NCBI RefSeq assembly: GCF_024323335.1
Contig: NC_066583.1
Location: 276,665,416-276,729,415 of the forward strand
DNA: 64,000 nt
Direction of reading: 5' to 3'
Source: Lathyrus oleraceus
Lineage: Eukaryota > Streptophyta > Magnoliopsida > Fabales > Fabaceae
Positions 36,042 through 52,425 of this stretch are shown in pieces. Under the pieces are notes generated by a model that was given only the letters and a program-made list of their open reading frames with translations, made no database searches and was not told the origin of the DNA. Both the position numbers and the translations under genes were made by a program. Position 1 is the first letter of the stretch. Each line of letters opens with the position of its first letter.

Positions 36042-36943
36042 TGCCTCCTGTGGAGGGACGACCGTTAATTTTGTACTTGACAGTCCTCGAGGGGTCTATG
36101 GGGTATGTACTGGGGCAGCATGACGAGTCTGGTCGAAAAGAGCATGCAATTTACTACCTTAGCAAAAAGTTTACCGACTATGAAACAAGATATTCACTGC
36201 TCGAGAAAACTTGTTGTGCTTTGGCGTGGGCTGCTCGCCGACTGAGACAGTATATGCTGGTTCATACCACTTTGTTGATTTCCAAGATGGATCCGATCAA
36301 GTATATATTTGAGAAGCCAGCATTGACCGGACGGGTTGCGAGATGGCAAATAATTTTGACTGAGTACGATATCCAGTACACTTCTCAGAAAGCGATAAAG
36401 GGGAGTGTATTGTCTGATTACCTCGCCCAACAACCCATTGAGGATTATCAACCAATGAAGTTTGAATTCCCTAATGAGGACATCATGTTTCTCAAATCGA
36501 AAGATTGTGAGGAACCTATCCCGAAGGAGGGGCCTGACCCTGAGTCCGAATGGATTCTGATGTTTGATGGGGCAGTTAACGTGAATGGTAGTGGAGTTGG
36601 TGTTGTTTTGGTTAATCCGAAGGGATCCCACATTCCTTTTGCCGCTCGGCTAACATTTGAATGCACCAACAATGTGGCTGAATACGAAGCTTGTATCTTG
36701 GGGGTCGAAGAGGCGATTGATTTGCGAATCAAAAACCTTGTTATCTACGGAGATTCAGCTTTGGTTGTGAACCAGGTTAACGGGAAGTGGTATACGAATC
36801 AATCTCACTTAATTCCATACCGGGATTATACGAGGAGGTTGTTGACGTTCTTCACCAAGGTGGAATTTCACCATGTGCCGAGAGAAGAAAATCCTTTGGC
36901 GGATGCTTTGGCTACTCTGGCCGCTTTGATTAAAGTGCAGTGA
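36041..36943 (+). CDS. Ogre RNase H plus second (archaeal-type) RNase H
   Basis: The first half (RKEHAIYYLSKKFTDYE, ARWQIILTEYDIQY) is the ordinary gypsy RNase H; its first catalytic Asp is absent (LYLTVLEGSMGYVLG), as usual in Tat elements. The second half is the additional RNase H that marks the Tat lineage and appears complete: Asp in MFDGAVNVNGSGVG, Glu in NNVAEYEACILG, Asp in VIYGDSALVVNQV and Asp in NPLADALATL. It removes the RNA strand during reverse transcription. It ends at TGA 36941-36943, probably from TGG, and the frame then continues into integrase. Confidence 0.9.
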   Translation: MPPVEGRPLILYLTVLEGSMGYVLGQHDESGRKEHAIYYLSKKFTDYETRYSLLEKTCCALAWAARRLRQYMLVHTTLLISKMDPIKYIFEKPALTGRVARWQIILTEYDIQYTSQKAIKGSVLSDYLAQQPIEDYQPMKFEFPNEDIMFLKSKDCEEPIPKEGPDPESEWILMFDGAVNVNGSGVGVVLVNPKGSHIPFAARLTFECTNNVAEYEACILGVEEAIDLRIKNLVIYGDSALVVNQVNGKWYTNQSHLIPYRDYTRRLLTFFTKVEFHHVPREENPLADALATLAALIKVQ

Positions 36944-36967
36944 CGGAATCAATTCCCTAGTGTTGAG

Positions 36968-38284
36968 GTGGGACGATTGGATAGACCGGCTTATGTGTTT
37001 GCTATTGAAACAGCGCCTGATGATGAAAAGCCGTGGTATTATGACATCAAACGATATTTGGAGACCCAGGAGTATCCCGAGGGAGCGTCTAAAAAGGACC
37101 GAAAGACTCTGAGGAGGTTGGCCATGGCGTTCTATCTAAGCAAAGATGGGGTTTTGTACAAGAGGAATTTCGATTGGGTTTTGCTTAGATGTGTCGATGA
37201 TAAAGAAGCAAGCCAATTGATGAAAGAGGTACACGAGGGGTCGTTTGGTACCCATGCCAGTGGGAATGCGATGGTGAAAAAGTTGTTAAGAGCTGGCTAT
37301 TACTGGATGACAATGGAGGCTTAGTGTTTCAACTTCGTGCAGAGATGTCATAAATGCCAGATTTATGCTGACAAAGTGCACGTGCCTCCAAACCCGTTGA
37401 GTTTGATGTCATCTTCGTGGCCGTTTGCTATGTGGGGCATTGATATGATTGGAAAGATCGAGCCTACGGCTTCGAATGGGCACCGGTTCATATTAGTGGC
37501 TATCGATTACTTCACCAAGTGGGTGGAAGCGGCATCTTATGCAAATGTGACGAAGCAGGTCGTCGCCAGGTTCCTCAAAAGAGACATCATTTGCAGATAT
37601 GGGGTTCCCGAAAGAATCATTACTGATAATGGTTCTAATCTCAACAACAAGATGATGGCAGAACTGTGTCGGGAGTTCAAGATCGAGCATCACAATGCTT
37701 CTCCTTATCGTCCAAAGATGAATGGGGCGGTCGAGGCGGCTAATAAGAATATTAAGAAGATTGTGCAGAAAATGGTCGTGACCTATAAGGATTGGCACGA
37801 GATGTTGTCGTTTGCATTGCATGGGTATCGAACCTCGGTGCGTACGTCTACTGGGGCAACGCCTTTCTCGCTTGTGTATGGGATGGAAACCGTGCTACCG
37901 GTTGAGGTCCATATTCCGTCATTGAGAGTCCTTATGGACGTGAAATTGGAAGAGGCTGAATGGATAAGGACTCGGTATGAAGAGTTAAGCCTGATTGAGG
38001 AAAAGAGGATGGCGGCCATTTGTCATGGGCAGTTGTACCAGCAGCGAATGAAGCGCGCTTTTGACCGAAAGGTGCGACCACGTGTGTACCATGTGGGAGA
38101 TATGGTGTTGAAAAGGATCCTTCCTCCTCATAACGATCGTCGGGGCAAGTGGACACCCAATTATGAAGGTCCATTCGTGGTCAAGAAGGTTTTCTCTGGC
38201 GGAGCCTTGTTGTTGACGACCATGGATGGTGAGGATTTTCCATCCCCTGTGAATGCGGACGCAGTTAAAAAATACTTCGTATAA
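36968..38284 (+). CDS. Ogre integrase, one internal stop
   Basis: 36968-37324 carries the HHCC zinc-binding part (VHEGSFGTHASG, then CHKCQ just past the stop). TAG at 37322-37324 interrupts the same frame, which continues at 37325. The core has Asp in WGIDMIGK, Asp in IITDNGSNLNN and Glu in MNGAVEAANKN, so the DDE triad is intact. The C-terminus (RGKWTPNYEGPFVVKKVFSG) resembles the GPY/F module, and the ORF ends AVKKYFV at 38284. It would insert element cDNA with a 5-bp duplication, as seen at CCTAC. Confidence 0.92.
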
Positions 38285-39994
38285 GAGACCCGCTGGACGA
38301 AAAAAATAAAATAGTCCAGGAAAAAATGGGCATCCCGGCGAACCAAAAAAATGAAAATGAAAAGGTTCGGGAAAAAATTAGGGATAAAAAGAGAAAAACT
38401 GTACACCCGGCAAGTCGAAAACCCCACAAGGGCGGCTTGGGCAAAAAAGGGTATCCCGGTGGACTGAAAACCTGAAAGGGCGGTCCAGGCAAAAGAGGGA
38501 GTAAAACGAACAACTGCGTCTAGCATGATCGTTTATACTTTGATTGAGGCACGTGGATAATCCCCGGCGGAGATCGGTCGGAAGCGTCTTTTTCAGAAAG
38601 CAGAAAGCGTGGAAAGTCTTAAGGACATATGGGTTATAACCGGGTTGGAACTCGATGAGATCACAGGTTCACATTGCCATTAGGATAGATTTTCCTTTTG
38701 TGCGCAATTACCTCTTTTCAGGGATTGCTTCCGGTGTATCTGCTCAGTTACGAGCCACCTATTTCGATCAATAAAATGCATATTCAGTCAAATAATTTTG
38801 TTTTTGTTTTCATTACCGCTTTGATTGCAAAAACATCCGTTTATTTTGATAAAGAATCTTTGCATTTTGAGACATAAGGGTCCCTTCCAATGCATGTTTA
38901 TAGGATTGAAAACTTGAAATCTTATTCGGAAGGTTGAGTGATCTAGGTGTTGAAATTTTGGCACGCCTAGGGCATGTTTTATCTAACGATCTCTTTTGAG
39001 GGTGTTGTTGGTTTATTTTCACTTACTTGCAGGTTGTGATGTGAAGCTTTTTGACGAAAGATTCCTTCGAGTCCAATCAAGGACGAGGGATTGAAGAATG
39101 GTGTAAAGACGACGAAAGAATCACGACGATCCTAGAGGGTTAATCAAGAAGACTCTTCAAAGTCTCAAAGGTGGAAAGTTAACACTGTGGTTAGATGGTG
39201 AACACCAGTGCTCGACGAGTCGACGGGTGTTCCGTGTCAAATATTCCGTATCTCCCCAGCGGGTTCGAGGTCGGTGTTTCCTCGGCCGGCAGGTCTGAAG
39301 TTTGTTGTTTTCCCCTAGCAGGGTGAGATTGTTATTTCCCCAGCAGGTCTGAAGGTTGTCGTTTCCCCAGCGAAGTCCCCAAGCGGATCGGGTTCAGTGG
39401 AGGTCATCCTTAGTAAAGATTGTCCTGTCCCCGGCAGTAGTGCTATTCCCAAGCAGGGTTGGAGATTGGAGAGATATTGAGTTCCTCAACAGAGTGGCTC
39501 GTGTCGTCCCCTAAGGGGGATACTTTTTTATGCATTCATCATTTAGGGAATCATATTGCATTGCATCCTCCCAAATTGCGTAGCATTTCCATGGTTATGG
39601 AGCATTACGCCATTGAAAAATTCAAACATACGCATATAAAGCATAAACTAGTCTCGAGCCGTGGTTACCGTTTGAGAATTGGTTTAGCTGGTTGGTGGGG
39701 ATGTTACTCTGAGGAGTTCGGCATCGTGATTGTGGCTCAACAGTATTCCCCAGTAGTGCGATATTGGGAGAAAAAAATTTCCGTCGTGCGGAGATGGGAA
39801 TGAAGATTGGAGAACGTTACGCGATCAGCGCGGAGATTGGGGTCCATCAGGAGAAAAGGAGACGCAGAGTGTCTTCTGGAGAGCGGGGTTCAAATGGAGA
39901 ACGGGGTTCATTGTTTGACAGTAAAATCAAAGAAGTTTTGGGGGGTTCAAGAAAAGCAAAAATAATAATAACAACAAGGAGAAAATCCCCAGCG
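38285..39994 (+). other. Ogre 3' UTR, first part
   Basis: Non-coding. Short ORFs (39459-39803, 39764-40309) lack domain features and partly overlap the repeat array. Many CCCCAGCGG/CCCCAGCAGG words recur between 39250 and 39460. Confidence 0.6.
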
Positions 39995-40310
39995 GATGTG
40001 GCATTTAGGCCAATTTTCCGATGTTCAGATCGAAGAAGTTTCCGACGTTCAGGTCGAAGCACTTGTGGCATTCAGGCCAATTTTCTGGTATTCAGACCGA
40101 TGTGGCATTCAGGCCAATTTTCCGATGTTCGGATCGAAGAAGTTTCCGACGTTCAGGTCGAAGCGCTTGTGGCATTCAGGCCAATTTTCCGGTATTCAGA
40201 CCGATGTGGCATTCAGGCTAATTTTTCTGATGTTCAGATCGAAGAGGTTTCCGACGTTCAGGTCGAAGCACTTGTGGCATTCAGGCCAGTTTCTCAGTGT
40301 TCAGACTGAT
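39995..40310 (+). repeat. 104-bp tandem array in the Ogre 3' UTR, 3 copies
   Basis: GATGTGGCATT starts at 39995, 40099 and 40203, an exact 104-bp period. Each unit holds two GTGGCATTCAGGCC words (67 + 37 bases), suggesting it grew from a shorter repeat. Ogre 3' UTR arrays are known seeds of satellite DNA in legumes. Confidence 0.9.
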
Positions 40311-40644
40311 ATTAATCATCTCATATCTTCCGATGCTCAGATCGAAGTCATTTCCAGTATTCAGACTGATGAGCGGCATTCAGGCCATGGTTATTTCTGT
40401 GTTACCATTTATTTTGGTATCCAGGTTAACATTCTTTTCGGTATTCAGACCGACTCTCTCCGTACCAGACGGATTCTTCTTTTGAGATTACCTCTGTGCC
40501 GATTCTGACAGGCATTGTTACTTAATTCCCAGCGGAGCGTAAATTGTTCGTTTGTTCTTGGTATTCAACCACTCTTCACCCTGATCATCTGAAAGCCGAG
40601 GTTGTTCATATCGACGAGTTCACAGTGGATTGAATAGGGGCAGC
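40311..40644 (+). other. End of Ogre 3' UTR with polypurine tract
   Basis: Non-coding. It continues diverged GTATTCAGAC words of the array and ends with GAATAGGGGCAGC directly before the 3' LTR at 40645. AGGGGCAG at 40636-40643 is the likely plus-strand primer. Confidence 0.6.
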
Positions 40645-40789
40645 TGTAACACCTCAAAATTTGCCCTTCTCTTCTTTAGACTAGTTTGACACATTGCATT
40701 TCATTTTTTAGAGCATTAGGCTTTGCATTTTTGCATATCATATGGAAATAAGAAGGTCATCCTCCAAGCACTACGCCAAATAAGGGAAA

Positions 40790-41065
40790 AGAGGGCGCTT
40801 ATTTTGGCCTATAACAGCGCTTTTAAGCACCCTCTAAAGTGGCGCTGGCATAGGTAAAGACAACGCTTTGTTTTCCTGGAGAAAGCGCTCTCTAAAGTGG
40901 CCCTTTAAGGGCCACATTATAGTGCGCTTTCAGAAAAAAGCGCCCTCTGGAGTGGTCCATAAAGGGCCACCTTAGAGGGCGCTTTCTGGATAAAGCGCCC
41001 TCTAAAGTTGTCAATGTAAAGTGTTTAGAGGGCGCTTCCTACAGAAAGCGCCCTCTAAAGTGTTA
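40790..41065. repeat. Left subterminal inverted-word cluster of the CACTA
   Basis: Several pairs of AGAGGGCGCTT and AAAGCGCCCTCTAAAG face each other with 5-25 bases between, so the strand can fold into multiple hairpins. These are the likely binding sites of the element's own protein. Confidence 0.8.
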
Positions 41066-41312
41066 GTTATTTTAAAAAAAATTGTTTGAAAAACAGTGGG
41101 TATTTAATTGGGAACCTGTTCGCATGCTGCAAAAGTGTAAAATTCATATTGATTTCATCCTTTAATCCAATGTTATACACCATTAATCCATTGATATATA
41201 CAACATGAATCCATTTATATACAACATTAATCCTCCATATATACAACATTAATATATTGATATTCATGCATGTACAACAACATTCCATACATATATGTAC
41301 AACAACTACAAC

Positions 41313-44848
<3,536 letters not shown>

Positions 44849-45699
44849 TTTATCTGTAATATAGAAATGATTCAATAAGACCCAAGTAAGACAATGACCA
44901 TATTCGTGAAGCTACACAAAAAACACATTCATATACCTTCCATTTCTCTCATGTTACAACAATCTAAACTCTCTCTTTTTTTCATCATTATTGAATACAA
45001 ACTCACACACACCTACTGCATACAAAAGACCAATGCAAACTTATGGTGTTTGGAACATGAACAAACTTGCATCCATAATCATCAAACTTCCAAGCACAAG
45101 CTCAAACACACTCCAAATGACATCAGTTTTCAATCAGAAATAAAAAACCTTACATAACCATACAACATACAACATTCAGTGATCAAAACCATACACAAAA
45201 TAATAACAAAAAATGATTTTCAACAAGGTGCTCATGAACACCATATAGTGCTCGTTTGCCCTAAACAACATTAATCAACATAATGCACAAAATGTAAAAC
45301 TCAGTTTAGAAAATGCCCTAATCAAACACCTGAAAATATAAACTATTGAGAGAAATACCTTCAAGGTGACGGTAACGATGGAGAAGAAAGTGAACAGCGA
45401 CGGTGGACGCAGATAACTCAGTGAACGTGAACGCAGCAGCAGAAAAAGGCGGCGACGACGACGATGGTGAGGGAGGGAGAACAAACTGAGGACGAGAGTA
45501 ATCGTAGTAGAGAGTAATCGCAGTAGAGAGAAAACCCAGTTACGTAAACGAAATAGCATATAGTGAGGGAAAATAAAGAGACATGCAGTATATGTTATAA
45601 TTTTAATGTTTACTAAAGGGGACCTTAGAGGGCGCTTGTGTAAAAAAAGCACCCTCTAAAGGGGGCCTAAGAGGGCGCTTCTAAAAGCGCTCTCTAAGG

Positions 45700-46259
45700 C
45701 TTTCCAAAAGCGCCTTATAAACTGGAAATGTACATGGACTTAGAGAGCGCTTTTTTAAAAGTGCCCTCTAAGGGTACCCTTAGAGGGCGCTTTCATAAAC
45801 GCGCCCTCTATTGGTGTCCCTTCATTTCCTCATTATTTTTTCGCTTCACTTTAGAGGGCGCTTCGTTACAAAAGCGCCCTCTAAAGCTTTCCAAAAGCGC
45901 CTTATAAACTGGAAATGTACATGGACTTAGAGAGCGCTTTTTTAAAAGCGCCCTCTAAGGGTACCCTTAGAGGGCACTTTCATAAACGCGCCCTCTATTG
46001 GTGTCCCTTCATTTCCTCATTATTTTTTCGCTTCACTTTAGAGAGCGCTTCGTTACAAAAGCGCCCTCTCAAGCTTTCCAAAAGCGCCTTATAAACTGGA
46101 AATGTACATGGACTTAGAGAGCTCTTTTTTAAAAGCGCCCTCTAAGGGCCACCTTAGAGGGCGCTTTCATAAACGCGCCCTCTATTGGTGTCCCTTCATT
46201 TCCTCATTATTTTTTCGCTTCACTTTAGAGGGCGCTTTGTTACAAAAGCGCCCTCTAAA
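45700..46259. repeat. 187-bp tandem array at the right end of the CACTA, 3 copies
   Basis: CTTTCCAAAAGCGCC begins at 45700, 45887 and 46074, an exact 187-bp period. Each unit holds three facing pairs of AGAGGGCGCTT/AAGCGCCCTCT words. More such words flank the array (45620-45699 and 46260-46373). There is also T-rich filler (TTCATTTCCTCATTATTTT). Confidence 0.9.
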
Positions 46260-49200
46260 ATGCGCTGTCTATTCCAGTTGTTCGCTCCTTATTTTTTCTC
46301 TTCACTTTAGAGTGCGCTTTCGTAATAAAGCGCCCTCTAAGGTGCGCTGTCTATTCCAGTTTTTGGCGTAGTGAAGGTCTTTTCAGAAGATGGAGAAGTT
46401 GCATGATTCAAGCCTGAGGGTTTCTATGAATTGATAATCAACCATTTGAAGGCATGGGCTTCAGTTGGGGTTTCTTGATTCTTCAAAGGTCTTGAGCATT
46501 ATCTTATCTGCAAGGGTATATCACCATCATCATGGTTCTATCATCATCCAGGGTTTCATTGTTCATTCTCAAGTTCCTTTGGATTAGGGTTTTGACCTCT
46601 GGTCAACCCTAATCAATGCAATTCTTCCAACTAGGGTTGCTCAAGGAGATGAGATATTTTATCGGGATGAAGATCACATGAGTGTCATAAGGAGCTTACA
46701 TGAGCTAGGGTATCATTTTTGAGCAATTTCCCCAAGTGGTAGAGGTTCAAGCTGATCAGGGCATTTCAAGGTCATTTGAGGACCAAAAAGTCAACTGTGT
46801 AGTCAACTGAGGGCTATGAGGTGGGGAAAGGAGTTGAGACACCTCAATCATGTTCAAAAGAGGTTCATTTGTCAGTTTAAACATCTATCTTAAAGATTTT
46901 AAAGTCATGGTAAAAGTTTCCAAAAATGGAAAGTGACCTGTAATTTCAAGTTTCCAAAAATGGCAAGTTTTTGGTCCACATTCAACTTGACTTATCAACA
47001 TCAAAGAAGCTTCAAATGGATTTTTGGTGAACATGAAAGTTGTAGATCTTTGTCTCCCATTTCCCAAAATTCCTAGATCATGTCCATATGATGATTGGTT
47101 GAGAAGTTATGGCCAAATGATCACAAAGTATGCATGGAAGTTCAAAGTGACATAACTTTTGATTCAAAACTCCAAATTGGTCCATTCTTTTTGCAAAATA
47201 CTTCTCATGACCAATACATTTCAAATGAACCATTGCCATGCCTAGGAGCAGCTTTTATGTTCACTATTTCATTCATGTTCATTTTGGAGGGAAATTCCAC
47301 AATTTGAATTTGGCTTATGGTACAAGCAATTTAACCATTTCATCATGATTATTGGTTAATTTTAAGTGAATTTCAGCCATTTCATGAGAAAGGTCACATG
47401 CTACATGGCCATGCTAAGCTCACTTTGCATTTTTGCACTTCACTTCAATTCTCTCTAATCATGATTAGCACAAGCTTAATTGGATTAGCAGCATGATTAG
47501 TGCATCATATAAAAGCCAAACCCTAACTGCAATTACTGATAACAGAATTCAGATCTAAAATTTTCCATTTCCCTCCAATTTTCTCTCTCTTTGAATTTCA
47601 TTTTTCTTCACACAAACACCAAATATTTTTTGAGATTCTTGATCCTCATGCAATTCTGAGCAAGAATCAACCATTGTTTGTTGGAATTGAGCAAGATTTG
47701 GAGCAGTTCATGTACATGAACATGTTAATGGAAGTTGGAAATTAAGCTAGATCCAGGCGTTTTCATCCAATCCTTTGTGCACAAAGCTTCAATAGAGGTT
47801 CAAGGAAGTTGATCTGGAGCATATGAGAGCTTAAGGACACGTGTACAGAAACTGCCATTTCCAAGTAGGTTGAATTCGATCCTCACATTTTGCTGTTTTA
47901 TGTATATAAATGTGTAGATCTCTTTGTGCTGAGCATGCTGATATGTTTAGTTTTGAAAATGGATGAGAAATGAACATGTTATATGAACTTTCAGTTTTGA
48001 TGTTGATAATGTTTTTCCTCAATCCATAAAACCTAGCCTGAATTAAGATAAATTGATCATGGATTTGGATTGTATGATGAAAGATCTTTCGAATGGTTTA
48101 TTATTTGTCCAAATCTGGAAAATTTTATTGATCTCCGCCGCCTGGATGGCCGGAGAAGACGGTTGTTTCCACCGTCTGCAACTGGTTCATATCCTAGGGT
48201 TTTTGTCCTATGTGGCTGATGACTGTATGCTCCGTGTCTAATCCATTGGCTGTGATCCTTTTGACCATGCTGCGTGTGCATTGACCTGGTGATGTGTACT
48301 GATGACACATTAATGAAACGTTGTGTTTCATTTACTTGCTTGCGTGTTGCTGACTGTATGCTTCGTGTCCATTCCAATGGCCTGTGTTGCTTTGACTGTG
48401 CTGAGTGTGTGTTGACCTGCTTGAGTGGCATGCTGAGTAGATTAGTGATGCACTGTGTTTTAGCATTCAAATTTGGACCGTTTGATCATCATTTTCGCGC
48501 TAGATCATGTGGCTCAGATTAATTCTGATTTAATTTGAATAATTGTTTTCCCTCCATTTCTTTTTAATATGTCATGTTATTTTGCTCATTTGAAAAAATC
48601 ACAAAAAATAGTAAAATGCTCCAATTTGACTCCAATTTTTTTCCATAGATTTTTTTTAATGTCTAGTTTTTTATAGGACTAATTTCATGATTTGTTTGTT
48701 TCTGGAATTGTTTTTGGAATTTTTGAATCCATGTTGTGCTTAATTGATATGTTATGTTCAATGCCATGTGAAATGCTATGTGTTGATCCAATTGATCTGA
48801 ATTTTCATATGCTTGATCTTCACATGTGATATGAATTTTTGAGCCTTGGTTTGGGATTTTTCTCATATGCTATTATTTTTTTTGACACATGAAGATATGG
48901 TGTGACAATTTGTGTCACATTTTTGATATTGCATTTGTGCATTTTTATTCACCTATCATTTGAACTCTTCTGGATTTGATATTTTGCATGTTGATCATTC
49001 ATAACATGAGAAACTTGTATAAAAAATATCAAAGTCTTTGCATACTTTTCTGTTTTGATTTGGAATTTCTAGTTTGGATGTCCATTTTGTGCTCATTTGA
49101 TGGTCTTTGCATAGCATGAGCCATTTGAGGTACTTGCCTTATGAATTGATGTTGGTCCTTTTGAGGACTTTTTATTGAATGTTTGAATGTGCAATATGTG

Positions 49201-51412
49201 AAAGATTGACTTCTATTTTGATCATTTGGTTTGGTTTTGGACCTAGTCTTTGTACTAGTGTTTTGTACATGAACTAACCTTGATTTGTGTTTCAGGTTTG
49301 GACATTTAGCATTAATGGTTGAGTTGCTCACCTTTTGAAATGCAAATTGGATTGTGTTCTGACTTCTTTGTGTTTTGTAGGGATTTAAGTTGATGTGTTG
49401 AGCTCATTGCTTCATTTGATTGTTTGAACATTGCTCGTTGAGTTGTGTAACAGTTGGATGATTTCACTGTTTGTTTTCTGATTGGTTGTCTGAGATACTA
49501 ACTGGTTAGCTTTTGTACAGGTACATTAGTTGCTTGGTTTTAGCTCTTGCTTGAGCTTTGGATTGTGGTTGATACACCACTTAGGTAGTTATTCTCTTAC
49601 TCCATGTAGTCTGGAAGTCCTGTCACTTTTTTGGCAGGCATTTGGCTGAAGTCCTCCTTAAGAGGCTATGTTTGTGATTGTTTACATATGTGCCAAAGAC
49701 CTCCAAGTGAGGCATGTTACTTAATAAGTCCTCCTAAGCAAAGAGGCAATTGACCGATAGAAGGGATTAGTAGCTAATCCCCTGTTATTCAGTGAGTCGT
49801 TCTTTATGCTCGCACTACGTGCTGATGCTTCTGAACATGAACCCAAGATCTTTGTCCAGAGTCTGTCAAGTGGAATAGGGTCCCCCTTTCTGGATCCCCA
49901 CGATTTCTTTATCATAAGCTCACCCAGGCCAGGGTTAAGAGCATGAGGTCTCACCTTCATTACCATTTTAATCAGCTTCACCCTAACTTTCAATATTAGT
50001 GGTTAAGAGCTACAGATTACCCTTGTACAATTTGGCTTGTTTGTCGAGGTTGATATGACCCCTCTTGACTAAAGCCTATCCATTATTTGGGCCTCTTGTG
50101 TGGATATAGTGAGTGATGCTTGTTCACTTATGTTAATGTGTTTATCTGCTTTCCTCTTCTCATCTCCATTTCTGTAGGAGTTGTGTGGTTGATTCCTGAT
50201 GAAGTAGGATTCTGTTAGAGACCTCAACTTAGGGATTGTTGATTGCATGACAACTATTAGGCTCGAGTCAGTCTCCCTATTAGTTTGTTGTTTCCTTGGT
50301 CTCTAGTTAGGAGAGTGTTGTACCCCTGTTAAGGGGAACTACGTCGCCCTGATTCTCATACCAGATGAGATACGTAGGCAGGAGATTGAGCGAGATCTCT
50401 CCGGGCACCCTTTTCTTTTTTTGAGTCTGTGTTGGTTTAACCTTTTCTTCTTTTGTTGTTTTGTGTGTGTTTACCCTTTGTTTGTCTTCTTTGGTGTGAG
50501 TACTTGTTTGTCCAGCATGTGCACATGTTGTATGTTCATTACTCTGAGGATTTCTTCTGTCATCACTTGGGGTTCAGATTGGGGTTCACCTATACTGATT
50601 TGGGGTTCACATTTGGGGGGTTTAACTGTATCACTTGGGGTTCAGTTATGACGATGGTCATTCAGATTGGGGTTCACCTTTGGGGTTCATCTTTGGCGTT
50701 CGTTGATTAGCGTTTGTTTTTGTTTGGAGTCGGATGTAAGTCCATGTATTGGCATTCTGTTTCCTTTTGTTTGGTTATTGTTTGGAGTCGGGTGTAAGCC
50801 CATGTATTGGCATTCTGTTTCCTTTTTATTGTTTGGAGTCGGGTGTAAGTCCATGTATTGGCATTCTGTTTCCTGTCGAGTGTTTCTTGTGACATCTCAG
50901 CGTCTCTTTTTGGCGTTTTGTTTCGGCGTGCGTTAGCCGAGCTACGAGTGCTCTGATTCTTCTCTGGATAGAGAAGATACGTAGGCATAGGATGCGATAT
51001 CCTAGCGAGCATGTCTCCCTTTTCCCCGAACTACGTTGGCTCTGATGTTTGTTTCTGACAAACTACGTAGGCCCAGGATGCGACATCCTGCCGAGTCCAC
51101 TTCCTCCATTTTCCTTCATCTGTTTTATTATTCCAGTTTGTGCAATTTCTTTGAGCAGTTTTGTTAGCAACCTTTTCCTATTCTTTGAGCTATCTTTTGA
51201 GCGTGGATCCCGTCGAGTACGACGGACGTGAGGGGTGCTAATACCTTCCCCTTGCGTAACCGACTCTCATACCTTGTAATCTCTGTTCGTAAGACCGTTC
51301 CTTTCCCTTTCTTAGGTTAGTCCCGCGCTTCCTTTCCGTCATAGGATGAATAGCGTCGGTGGCGGCTCTGTAAACTGTTTTTTTTTCGCCGGTTATTTTT
51401 CGCATTGCGACA

Positions 51413-52030
51413 CCTACCACATACACCCAACAATCAAACACCCAACTTCGTAATCCATTCATGTCATCCACCCAACAATCAAACACCCAACGTCACAATC
51501 TATTTATGCCACCCACCCAACCACAAAACCAAGAATCGAACCATATCCACCAACAACCATACGCTTCAACCATAACCGTATATAGCCCAGATGATTCATA
51601 TGGGTCACTTCATCGTAGTCCCCCATCAATGACCACTCAAACATCCCACCACCAAAACACACAACCATTGTTTAACTATAGTATGCCCCATGAACCATTG
51701 CTTCGTTTCTAAAATGATTCAATGTCTCAATTTGGGCAACTAAACCGTCCACAATTCACCCAACCCCATCGACCTAACTACGATGACATGGACACCGAAC
51801 TCCATTACGGAAGTGTTGTTGGCCAGAGTCCCTCTGGATATTGGGAATAAATGATGACACATTTGTCAAATATAGTTGGAACTTTCGCCGGACCTTCACA
51901 CCAACCATCATTCGATCAGGTCAACACAAAAAGACCCCAAACACCTCAGGAAAATCGTGGGAGACCTCAGAGACAAACTAACGCACTTGGATGTGGAACA
52001 GAAGGACGTTTTGATCGGGCTGGTCATTAA
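51413..52030 (+). pseudogene. PMD gene, 3' part
   Basis: After the Ogre and the CCTAC repeat the Gln/Pro/Asn-rich PMD tail resumes (STQQSNTQRHNLF, HHQNTQPLFNYSMP) and ends with the C-terminal signature ALGCGTEGRFDRAGH and TAA at 52028-52030. It has two in-frame TAA stops (near 51711 and 51848). Its first 578 bases are duplicated at 27344-27921, where both stops also occur, so the gene was already dead when copied. Confidence 0.85.
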
Positions 52031-52164
52031 ATTTTTGTCAATCTCATGTAACATTTATTATATCATGAATAATTTTTTTTACATTAGTTTTTATTATTTC
52101 ATAAATAAATAAATAAAAAGAAAAAAATTTATAAAAAAAAATAATAATACAATGGTGTATGCGC
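52031..52164. other. 3' flank of the PMD gene inside the MULE
   Basis: AT-rich, non-coding, between the PMD stop and the right TIR. Confidence 0.6.
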
Positions 52165-52416
52165 CAGTGGTGTATGTGTCATATGCATTGACGGCTCCTC
52201 ATGAGGCACAATGCATGCACCAAGGGCATTGGCGCCTCCTTATGAGACTTCAAATGCATACGCCAAGACCTTAGGTGCCTCCTCTTGGTACAAAACGGAT
52301 GTGTCAGTTCATCTAACGCATCTTTTTTTAAATGTGGTTATTTTGAAGAAAAATATTAAAAAAATTATTATTTTAAAATTATTTTTGAAAGTATTGATTA
52401 TTTTTAAAAAAAATCC
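52165..52416 (-). repeat. Right terminal inverted repeat of the MULE
   Basis: Its reverse complement matches 18794-19045 in order (TCCGTTTTGTACCAAGAGGA, GGAGGCGCCA). Followed by the 9-bp duplication ATAAAACAA at 52417-52425. Confidence 0.88.
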
Positions 52417-52425
52417 ATAAAACAA

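Noticed and set aside
39764..40508. Overlapping ORFs of 181 and 170 codons
   Set aside because: They run through the 104-bp array; codon content follows the repeat, and the 3' UTR position argues against a gene.
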